Below, piece by piece: positions 51,101-59,291 of a stretch of 64,000 nt of DNA. Each line of letters opens with the position of its first letter. Positions within the stretch are counted from its first letter, which is position 1. Source of the stretch: Zerene cesonia (lineage: Eukaryota > Arthropoda > Insecta > Lepidoptera > Pieridae). The position numbers were made by a program, and so were the translations under genes. The notes beneath the pieces are model-generated. The model made no database searches. It was not told the origin of the DNA and was given only the letters and a program-made list of their open reading frames with translations. The DNA lies in NCBI RefSeq assembly GCF_012273895.1, contig NC_052102.1, positions 10,472,002 through 10,536,001 of the forward strand, given 5' to 3'.

Positions 51101-54100
51101 TATGGTTGTGGGCCTTCGCCCGTGCGGTTTGACGTTTCGATTGGGCGCGCGGGGATTTTCATTTTTTGTGGATTATTGAGCCTTTACGATAATATGTAGT
51201 AATGGAAATATTTTTTTTTAATTTAAAAGTAAATATCCATATGTCATAAATACACTGATGGGTAACTTGTCAAAATCACAAACTTCAGCAGTTGCTCTAA
51301 ATTTAAATTGTAACCTTTTCAATTTGTATATTAAAATGTAACTTTTATTGATAAACGTGAAAACACATCGAACTTGTGCAAAAAAAAAAAACGCAAAACA
51401 GTCAGTAATACTAGAAAAAAGAAAAATAAACAGAACCAATACGTAAGTCAGTTTATCAAAATGGCCACTTAAAATGAATATCTCACTTCGAATAAAACAA
51501 TCAGAAATCTGTCAAACACGTCTAACGCTACTCATTGACATGATATTTACGAATGTCATGATATTGAAATGATGCAGCAAAGTGCGCGAGCGTCATTATA
51601 CATATGCAAATGAAACATTATAATCGTTGTACCACTTGTAACATGTTGCATGAGAACTAACCTTATGTCGCTTCAATGTAAAAATAAATGTTAAAAATTG
51701 CTGTATAATTACATTTGTAAGAATATTATGTAATTACACTAACTGCATAATGCCACGCTTGGTTGGAAATATCAAATCGTTCACCGTTCATTCGTTCACA
51801 TCGAATGTGCCAGAAATTACTGGGCCGAGTTTTCATACAATTGTTAACCATTATTTTGAACTCGGAATGCTTATTTCGATATCAGTGGAGCTTCATAACT
51901 AAGCATTCTTATACCGAAACTAATGTTTTTGAAATAACTATGGATGAGCCATTATGTACTAATTAGATTAAAATGGTGCATATACACTGTTTATGTATGT
52001 GAAATCACTAAGTTATTGTATGAGAAGGCTATTTAAATTTTAAATACGCATAAGCAATCATTGCTATAATAAAAAAAAAACATTTTAACGGTTTCAAATT
52101 AAGAATAAATGAAGCAAATCGTTGCTTATGTGTGTAATGTGCGCAACAAGCGTGTATAACCGATTGCTTTGAACCGTCGTTTGCTTGTGTCATCCATGTG
52201 CATGTGAATGTTTATATAAGTTAATCTTTTTACCTAGTAAATATAGTATTGAAAGAAATGACTGATGCGTATATGCGTACTGTTTCTTTCTGCTCTGTTC
52301 AAGCTAGGTCTGTCTAGGTAGCGCGCTCGCCGGCAGCCAGCTCGCGCCTGCCCGCGTCTCTATGGTACTGACACACGAACACACAAACGCACACTATCAA
52401 TAGACACTCACTGTCTCACTCGACAGCGACACCCACATTATAATACCTCACTGTACATACTTTAAGAGATTAAAAAAAAAATAAGTCAATGGTGACCATC
52501 AGTGGCGCCATCTTTCGAACATTAATTGATTGCTATATATTTAAAAAAATTATTGCAACTTTAATTAAATGTGGGGATAACAGAAATCGATACGACACAT
52601 CGCAATGGAATCGATGGATGTGTATGTGTCAGATGCCAATTGAACTGTGTAAAGCATTTCAAAGGGAGTCTAATATTATAATTTGAGAGTATTCCTTTTT
52701 TTTTCTTTAAATGTTGAACAAATGAGGTAGTTTTTACAATGTCACTTGACACTTACATAAATTACTTACCAAACCTCTACTGCACCTTATAACTCCTACA
52801 TAAATAATAAACTAAACAAAAGACACGCACACATTGACAGTTCAGCCCCCATACACCCCCGAATTTAGATTTAGTTCGTGCCTTGCAATTATGAACGCTC
52901 CGGATCCATTACAGTCATTTTAAAAGTACTTCATAATATATTTGATGTTTAATTTTAAGTCAGGATTATTTCAAGAGATTTACAAGAGATCTATCGATAG
53001 CAGAGGACGATTGTAAATTACCAGGTACCAAATAGTGTTTAAATGGTCCCTAATTAACTGGAAAATGTACTAATATTAAAATGTTCGTTTTAAATTCTTC
53101 AAATGAACAGCTGCATTTTAATTTTCCTACAATTTTCAATTTCCGTGTAACCCACCCGAATTGCGCTAAGCTTAAATTATGTGATACTTTCAATAACATT
53201 TGGTCGCCGATTAAGAAAAATCCGCCGTTCTATATTAAATTCGTCCGCGTGATTAAAAACGACGTCAGAAACATTTCAATAGAACAAACCAAATTAGTAT
53301 AAAATGACTGCGATGGATGTTGTCGAACGGAAAGGCACGCGATACGAGCCGTGGAAGAGTCGCATTGTAACCTTTACGTGTATCAGGTGAGGAGCGCGAG
53401 GCGCGACCCGTGGCGTGGTGGGGCGTGGCGGGCGCGGCGGGCGCGGGGGGGCTCGGCGCGCTCATGCCGCCCCCCGCCCCGCCCGCGCGCCGCCCCTCCG
53501 TCATCCTGCCCGACCCGCACTCGCCGCTCGGCCTCAAGAGCGAGGTGAGTCGTATGTCTTATTTTTATTCATTCACACCCCCCTCATTCTTTGACCCCTG
53601 CGTTCTGACTGAAATTTGATTCAACATTCGCTCAACTTGATGCCTTCGTGGCCACGAAAGCGCGTGAATCGAGACTATTTATACACCACTCCATTCACGA
53701 CCTATATTTTGTCGTCATATATAACAGTCATATATTCGACACCACGCTACACACGGCGATTCACGTGCTTTCGTGATGGATCGCCCGGGCTGCCATTGTT
53801 TTCTTCTCTCCGTCTCTCTTTCATTGAACTCATCAAGTCTAACGAAGTTTAAAGATTTACAGTTCCAAAGTAGTCGGAAAGTCATCGGATATGATCGTTT
53901 CGTTGTTGAGTTGTACCGCGACGAGTAAGGGTCGGTTGTTGGTTGGGCGCAGGTCGCGGACGAGTCGAGCCAGCACTCCGCGGAGGGCGACGAGCGCGAC
54001 GAGCTGCCGCCCGACAACCTCGCCGGCATGGACTTGCGCCTCAAGTCCGAGAACACGCAGCACCAGGTCTGTGCCATGCCACTCTAGCTTCGCGCACTTT

Positions 54101-55432
54101 TAGGATCGCTTCATTTATCACTGTGAAATTTTATTCCAAACGCCTTAATATTAATCAATAGTTACCTTTCCGCAGGTCAGCTTCGTCAGCGGCTTCGACT
54201 CCATAAAGCTATCCCCCTCCACATCTTCGCAGAGCGAACCGCAATCTCCTAAAGCGTTTTTCACACAGACCCTCCAAGCGATTCAGAACCAGGTGCAAAC
54301 CGATAAGATGGTGGAATCCGTCACCGCGGCGATCTTCAACTCGGACAATGGCGGCCAGATATACGTAGACCCACCCATCATGCCGATGGCGCCCATGGAT
54401 CCCATGCGGCAACTCATCTCCACTAAGACTCAAATGGATCCCTTGGAGACCGACATGAAGGTGCTCAATTCAGAAATGATGATGACCGACTCGGCCATGC
54501 AAAATACCGTCTTGCAATCGACGACGGAGCAGAGGCTCATGGTGTACAACCAAGTCCAGCAGAATGGAGAAGGAACGTACAATCCATTTGGAGCGATGAC
54601 AAAAATGGAAGCGTCGCAGATCGAACAGAGACTAGCTCAGCAAAGCGCGCAGATGACGGCACTAGTGGAAGATGCGATGAAAGCGACAGCCGCCATCTTG
54701 CCCTCAGACGCTGCCAAACTTGACGAGCTCGTTAACTCGCGAGTGGAGGACCACCTGTCTGGCTCCGCCACGTCTCCGTCCACGGCGTCCCACGCGTCAG
54801 ATGTCCTCCTCAGTCCAAACGCGGCCGTGGTTCAGCGCAACTCCGCCGCTGAGCTCCTTCCCCCCATGCCACCCTCTACAATCCCACCCGACGTAATCCT
54901 CAACCCTCAAGTGTCCCCCAGCCTGCTTTGCGAAAACAACCAAAGGATGCACAACCCTCTAGTTGTCTCCTCCGGTCCGACGCAGGAAGACCTGATGATG
55001 ATACCAGATATTCCGACGTCTGTCAAAACTCCACCCGCGGCCGTAAAGTCAATGATATTAAATGCAGCCGCAGAAATATTGACCTCTGATTCTACTATGA
55101 ACGCGCTCGTCAAGTCCGCGATCAGCACGGCCAATATATTCAGTAACGAGAACGTCGGAGGGCCCGGAGGGATGCAGACGACCGACGCGCAGCCTCCCGC
55201 AGAGCCCAACGCGGAGACGCCGCTGGAGGCCATGTCGCAGGCCGTCAGCCAGGCCGTCACTCAGGCCGTCAGTCAGGCCGTCAGCCAGGCGGTCAGTCAG
55301 GCTGTCAGTCAGGAGATGACGGCGCCCGTGCAGGGACTTACCGACATGAGTGACCAGGATCTACTCTCGTACATCAACCCTTCGACCTTCGACCAAGGTG
55401 AGTACTACAACATGGACGTCTACTACTCCTAA
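38881..55432 (+). CDS. NFAT: NFAT5-type Rel-homology transcription factor (10 joined exons)
   Basis: Exons 38881-39176, 45680-46012, 46284-46383, 47363-47545, 49247-49430, 49751-49935, 50822-51026, 53387-53544, 53953-54066 and 54176-55432 join in frame to 1004 codons plus stop. All introns are GT-AG. Seen: a basic GK-rich N-terminus (about 25-165), Rel DNA-binding domain (about 190-365) with RARYQTEGSRG at 208-218, IPT/TIG domain (about 366-485) and a Q/M/S-rich tail. Known: this family binds GGAAA-type sites in the nucleus. NFAT5 members dimerise and answer osmotic stress, and the fly gene has a role in salt tolerance. The Rel domain follows insect NFAT and human NFAT5 closely. I see no calcineurin-docking PxIxIT, as expected for the NFAT5 branch. 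The start ATG lies 2 nt after an acceptor, so a 5' untranslated exon is expected. Confidence 0.93.
39991..40170 (+). mobile_element. Helitron of a third family, in NFAT intron 1
   Basis: It starts TCTTATATATAAAATTCTCG, contains AACGGCTTGACCGATTCCTC and ends GCCGGTTGCAGCTAGT. It has a 5' TC and 3' CTAG(T), as Helitrons do. The sequence type is widespread in arthropods. Confidence 0.75.
44085..44140. promoter_or_regulatory. CpG-rich patch upstream of the alternative NFAT exon
   Basis: ACGCGGCGGTTTGCC and TCGCGGCGCCACGCTGCGCG stand out in an AT-rich intron, about 0.8 kb before the exon at 44,928. It could be an internal promoter or 5' leader. There is no TATA box or transcript evidence. Confidence 0.3.
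44928..45153 (+). CDS. NFAT: NFAT alternative 5' exon with basic cluster and SUMO motif
   Basis: The acceptor CTTGACAG ends at 44927 and the donor is CCCGC|GTACGT. The frame reads KNKLQRSKFEIVTGVRRLSD and continues with DTKRRRENESDVKIECEDAN, then a P/A-rich end. The end phase (two bases) joins exon 2 to give an Ala codon. The start phase needs one base from an upstream exon. After exon 1, which leaves two bases, it would hit a stop at once, so the two are mutually exclusive. KRRR is a plausible nuclear-localisation cluster and VKIE matches the sumoylation consensus. Human NFAT5 has a basic signal in a comparable place. There is no Met inside, so its own upstream exon is missing from my reading. 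Confidence 0.6.
45680..46012 (+). CDS. NFAT: NFAT exon 2: GK repeats and start of the Rel domain
   Basis: The acceptor GTTTTCAG ends at 45679 and the donor is CGAG|GTGAGA. Residues 100-209 include tandem GGKL/GGKY units (about 143-161) and then KDGTVELQILCQPESQHRA, the first strand of the Rel DNA-binding domain. The final Arg codon is split with exon 3. Confidence 0.9.
46284..46383 (+). CDS. NFAT: NFAT exon 3: DNA-recognition loop
   Basis: It encodes YQTEGSRGAVKD and then NGFPIVKLVGYDKPAVLQ. Together with the preceding RAR this is the conserved NFAT recognition loop that contacts DNA. The donor is ACAG|GTAAAT. Confidence 0.95.
47363..47545 (+). CDS. NFAT: NFAT exon 4: Rel domain core
   Basis: It encodes VFIGTDTGRVAPHMFYQACR and on to CDCVGILK, 61 codons in phase 0. 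The acceptor CCCTACAG ends at 47362 and the donor is GAAG|GTATGA. It is nearly the insect NFAT consensus. Confidence 0.95.
49247..49430 (+). CDS. NFAT: NFAT exon 5: end of the Rel DNA-binding domain
   Basis: It encodes ERNVDVEHRFGEALGASGAA and then KKKSTRCRMVFRTEI and on to CSTQIIC. An Ala/Gly-rich stretch sits in a loop that is shorter in human NFAT5. The donor is TGCA|GTAAGT. It is very GC-rich. Confidence 0.95.
49751..49935 (+). CDS. NFAT: NFAT exon 6: IPT dimerisation domain, first half
   Basis: With the split Thr it reads TQPPGVPEVCRKSLVSCPAT, then LYLLGKNFLKETRVVF and PDKEFLQQ. This is the IPT/TIG fold that NFAT5 uses for dimer formation. The donor is ACAG|GTATGC. Confidence 0.95.
50822..51026 (+). 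CDS. NFAT: NFAT exon 7: end of the IPT domain and AHP repeat
   Basis: It encodes THLVCCVPAFARTDIAESVG, then VQVFVRSGGKASEPHAFLYT, which closes the IPT domain, then a low-complexity HAHPAHPAHPAHP run. The donor is ACAG|GTACGC at 51026/51027. The last base is the first of a Gly codon. Confidence 0.88.
51027..53386 (+). other. NFAT intron 7
   Basis: This is a 2.4-kb intron. It is mostly AT-rich but has a GC-rich island at about 52,319-52,365 with exon-like borders (see findings). Confidence 0.8.
53387..53544 (+). CDS. NFAT: NFAT exon 8: proline/alanine-rich linker
   Basis: It encodes EEREARPVAWWGVAGAAGAG, then MPPPAPPARRPSVILPDPHS and LGLKSE. The phase fits exon 7 (one plus two bases) and ends on a full codon at GAG|GTGAGT. 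It is probably disordered. The exon opens with GTGAGG directly after CAG, itself a donor-like string. Confidence 0.82.
53953..54066 (+). CDS. NFAT: NFAT exon 9: acidic linker
   Basis: It has 38 codons: VADESSQHSAEGDERDELPP and on to MDLRLKSENTQHQ. The acceptor GGGCGCAG ends at 53952 and the donor is CCAG|GTCTGT. The net acidic stretch is typical of an activation region. LKSE occurs here and at the end of exon 8. Confidence 0.85.
54176..55432 (+). CDS. NFAT: NFAT exon 10: Q/M/S-rich activation region and stop
   Basis: It has 418 residues (587-1004). It opens VSFVSGFDSIKLSPSTSSQS, continues with predicted helices such as AFFTQTLQAIQNQVQTDKMV, and has many Ala/Met-rich segments with ILPSDAAKLDELVNSRVE. 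It then has six SQAV-type repeats (940-963) and ends DMSDQDLLSYINPSTFDQ plus an eleven-residue tail. Human NFAT5 also has a long Gln-rich activation region ending in a DLL motif. A strong donor, CAAG|GTGAGT, at 55397/55398 offers an alternative end. Confidence 0.92.
   Translation, partial: VSFVSGFDSIKLSPSTSSQSEPQSPKAFFTQTLQAIQNQVQTDKMVESVTAAIFNSDNGGQIYVDPPIMPMAPMDPMRQLISTKTQMDPLETDMKVLNSEMMMTDSAMQNTVLQSTTEQRLMVYNQVQQNGEGTYNPFGAMTKMEASQIEQRLAQQSAQMTALVEDAMKATAAILPSDAAKLDELVNSRVEDHLSGSATSPSTASHASDVLLSPNAAVVQRNSAAELLPPMPPSTIPPDVILNPQVSPSLLCENNQRMHNPLVVSSGPTQEDLMMIPDIPTSVKTPPAAVKSMILNAAAEILTSDSTMNALVKSAISTANIFSNENVGGPGGMQTTDAQPPAEPNAETPLEAMSQAVSQAVTQAVSQAVSQAVSQAVSQEMTAPVQGLTDMSDQDLLSYINPSTFDQGEYYNMDVYYS
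55235..55306 (+). repeat. Coding 12-bp tandem repeat, (SQAV)6
   Basis: There are six in-frame units of the type AGTCAGGCCGTC with mostly synonymous differences (one unit gives TQAV), then a seventh broken unit, SQEM. Confidence 0.95.
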
Positions 55433-58220
55433 TCCAGTGCTGCTAGCTCGAATTATGATAAAGTTATTGCCAAAACTAGTCCCAGTATTATGTTAGACAG
55501 CGGTGGATACCGGTCATCTATCCGAAAAGACTAATGATCATTTTCAAAAGCTTACCATTCATAATTTACTAACATAAGTATTAAGTCACATTTCGATTAA
55601 AATGGAAATAACTAACGCCACTAAGGTATTTATGTAGTTTTATTTATTCTTAACTTTTCGTTACGACGACCACCTCAGATGGTTGTGACCGCTGTTGTTT
55701 CAAGAGTACTTATTGTTATAACATTTTAAGTCTAAATGTTTTTTGTGTTTTTTCTAAGGTGTTGGAATAATAAGTAGTAATATACCAATTAAGATAGATT
55801 TTAATGTATTAAATATTCTTGTAACAACTGCAACTTACATACTAGACTAACTTCTACGTTTTAGTACGAATTAGCTGTAAAGTAACATGCGCCGTCTGTT
55901 GCAGTGTGAAGGCGGCTCCTTAGCTCGTGACTACGGCCTGTGTCGGCTTGCGTTCGCGTAACATAGTGACGTGTGAGGGCTCAAAGCAGTTTTTATGTGA
56001 ATTTTTAATAAACGTCACTTACGTACGACTCCGACTATAATCTCTCAGTGCGTGTGAAACAAAATGATTCTCATATTTTTAAAAGTATATATGAATTGGT
56101 GCGTTTGCGTGTCAATTATTTCAAGTGAGTCAGTATTACAGGGCTAATCGAGTTATGAGAAATCGTGACAAACAAGAATGTCAATTTCACAATTGGTACT
56201 ATCCAAGTGACCGAACGAACAACATGGAGATTTCATTCGTTCTTTATCGGTGTTGCTGCATCGTCGTTGCTATTAGAAAATTATGTATGTATAATTGTGT
56301 TGACTATGAGATGTGTATTTTGGTAAAGTTGAAATATTTCGAATTTTATGTAAATAATGGATAGCTTTGTATTTATGTTATATGTTGATGTGTTGAATGC
56401 TGACGCGTGGTTTACAGTCTGTTGATAATCATTCCGATACTCGTCATATAAACAACCATTGTTACATTAATTTATAATTGGCCGTATTTAGTTTCGGCAA
56501 ATTGTAACGAATAACACCGCCAGTATAAACTAACGAATAGTGTAATTTTTTATAACAAATATACACGAAACTATTTTATACATTTCAATATTTTTTATGA
56601 TGTTTACCACGCACAATTGGTATTATAAACTCGAGGTATTTTTATAAATCGGCTTTAATATACAAAATTAATAAAAATCCATTCAAAGATGCACACAGAA
56701 TGTAGACGCGTAGATATAAGTGAAGTAATTGAGCATGAGTTTATTTTTTAAGAAACAGTACTGAGATCTTATTATCGCCCCTTACTTCGCGATGGACCGC
56801 GCGAGATTAGGACTTATATCGCAATAAGAGGTGATGTTAAGGCCTTTAAGTAAATAGAGCAAACGGTAATATATAATTATATAACGATGTTCATTTTTAT
56901 AGCTAAAGTCGAATGCTACATATTAAATGTGCCATTGTATGTTATCTAGAACTAAGATAGGTACGTGTTAGTAATATACGCGAATTATTTGGTGTTATTA
57001 GACGTAATTGTTTTGGCCGACATAACAGCTGCTACTTTCAAATTGTCAATTTGACATTATTCGATCAAACGTTCATTCTCGTACATTCACACAATTCTAT
57101 ATGTTTACCTACTTATCTTTTGCTTTGTTCATTTCTTTAGATTAAAAAAAATAAACATTTCCACATTCAAACGAAACAAAATTGTATTAAGCGTTGAATC
57201 GAATAATGTATAGTGTTTTATCAGTGTTTTGGTATTAAATGAAATGTTATGAACATAAAACAACGCCAAGCAAAGGGCTATATAGAAGGTGACGTGCCTT
57301 TCAAAATATGTAATGCGACAAGTTTCAACTGCTTAACGTACTAATCATAATAATTGTCATGTTTGACCTAACATTCCGAATTAACACGATATATTGCCAA
57401 AAAATTTAAAATATTAAGTACGTTAAATCAGTTTGACGGTGTCGTCTTTATTCTCTGTCATGGGGACCATATCAAACAATATATAATAAATATACAAATG
57501 AAATATACACTTATTGCCAAAGTTATATAGAATATAAACTTTTGGATCTTATAGCTTATTAAAATATAGTTATTTCTATTTATAGGAAATACGGATTGTT
57601 AAACTATTATGTTTTTTATATACGCACGTCAAGTGGTTCGTCGCACGGGAGATATTAATTATGTTATATATGAACAATTTTTTACTGTTAATATTAAACG
57701 ATTCGTATTTACAAATCAATTTTTGTTTGCTATAGATGTAATTTATCAGATAAATGTAGTATGAAATGGTTACGTCAAGTCGATTAAAACTGACATCACA
57801 TATTGTATTAGGATAGATCAGTCTTCCATATTTCGTTGAAAAGGCACAAAACAACGCATTTAACAACGAATCGAGTACTTTGTTGGTAATTTTACTTGTA
57901 TAAGTTTACAGTGCAGTTATTGTAAAGTTGGCGGTGGTTTTGTGTCACATACTGAGCTGGTTTGGACGAAATTTTATATTTAGAAAGAAATTTTTGAAAA
58001 GTTCATAACAAATATATGCATTAGGATATAGATATAAATCCTACAGTGGTGGAGTTCGTGACACAAAAGCAACGCCTGTTGTAAATCTCAACACGGGCAA
58101 GCCACGCTCTGCGTCGCTTCGATCTCTAGTCGGTCTAAATCAATGCAACTTGCCGAAGTTACGATCATGTATGTTATTTGTTTGATGTAATTGAATAAAT
58201 GTTATGAAAAGTTTATTTTT
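55433..58220 (+). other. Probable NFAT 3' untranslated region
   Basis: It is AT-rich with no further coding exon seen. AATAAA occurs at 56007-56012 and 58194-58199. The second is followed by a T/G-rich stretch (TTTATTTTTGTTTTATTTTA) and is the better cleavage candidate, giving a ~2.8-kb UTR. Use of the first would give ~0.6 kb. Confidence 0.5.
58194..58199 (+). terminator. Candidate NFAT polyadenylation signal
   Basis: AATAAA is followed about 16 nt later by a strongly T-rich downstream element. It lies before the converging PREB gene. Confidence 0.5.
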
Positions 58221-58669
58221 GTTTTATTTTACTCATTTTATCGTGAATGTGGTGATACAAGAAAGGTATGGTAGTGCATATGGGAATCTGTATTAGTAAT
58301 GTAAAGCTGAAGAACTTGTTTGCTATTTGCACGTGTTCTTCTCAGGAACTGCTGAACAATTCTTTCATTTTTGAATATGGACGTGATCCCGGAGTGCAAT
58401 AGGCTTTAAATGTGCGAATGGGCCACCGGCGAAGACGGGGCGGAAAATAATATTACAGAATAACAGAAAATCCACTTGATCCAATATTTTCAGTGTACAA
58501 TTTGATTAGACACACTTATTGCCTTATCTAAATAAAAGCCTTTATCAAAATTCAAAATTTTTTGTGTATAACCACGCACATACATTTTTTTAAAACCCCC
58601 ATACATGAATAAACTAGGACCTTTAAAAAACGTCTCATTCTGTTTTAATACCGGTTAGACCACACTGTG

Positions 58670-58675
58670 TTTATT
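58670..58675 (-). terminator. Candidate PREB polyadenylation signal
   Basis: TTTATT on the plus strand is AATAAA on the minus strand, ~530 nt past the PREB stop. A variant ATTAAA lies closer, at 59075-59080. I cannot tell which is used. Confidence 0.35.
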
Positions 58676-59205
58676 ACTTTTTAACTAATTAAAAAAAAAC
58701 AATTCAACCGTTTACATTATATATTTTAAACAACTGTATTACTTAAATAGATATTCCTAGTCAACACATTACTTAAATACTAAAACGGTTGTGCGTTTCA
58801 TTAAATTCCTACAACAGTTTCCGAACATAATCCGCTCTTTTGGCGCGAACGCGTTCGTGTGCCATTGAATTCTTCAAATACCGCGCATGCGCTAGTCTGG
58901 TTTTGAAGTAACGCACCGGCAAGCGTCAAGCGACCACTTCTTAACTATTCTACGGTTTACTTAATGAATGAGGTTTCGTGAAAATAACCAACAAAAAAAC
59001 ATTTAAACTAATAGGAAAATAAAATAAAGGTAAAACAAAATAAAACAAAATATTTAACTGAAATATGTAATTCATTTAATTAAATTGATCCTATATATAA
59101 ACATAAATGATAAATTATGAGCACGATTTACACCGGATTGCCTAAAACCTAACCTAGCCCAGAGGTACTTATAGATACAGAAATAAATTTAATATAAATA
59201 CATCG

Positions 59206-59291
59206 TTATATACCTAAATAAGAACATAAACAGAAGGTACAGAATAGTACAAAGATGATCAGTACCACGGCGATCCAAGCGGGCATTGTAC
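59206..59291 (-). CDS. Preb: PREB exon 7: membrane anchor and stop
   Basis: The acceptor GCCCGCAG is followed by TMPAWIAVVLIIFVLFCTFC and LCSYLGI, then TAA. It is too short for the usual ORF filters but completes the split Gly codon of exon 6. It supplies the single C-terminal transmembrane helix expected for Sec12, leaving only a few lumenal residues. Confidence 0.9.

Noticed and set aside
54907..55260. 117-codon minus-strand frame
   Set aside because: It is antisense to NFAT exon 10 and has no domain.
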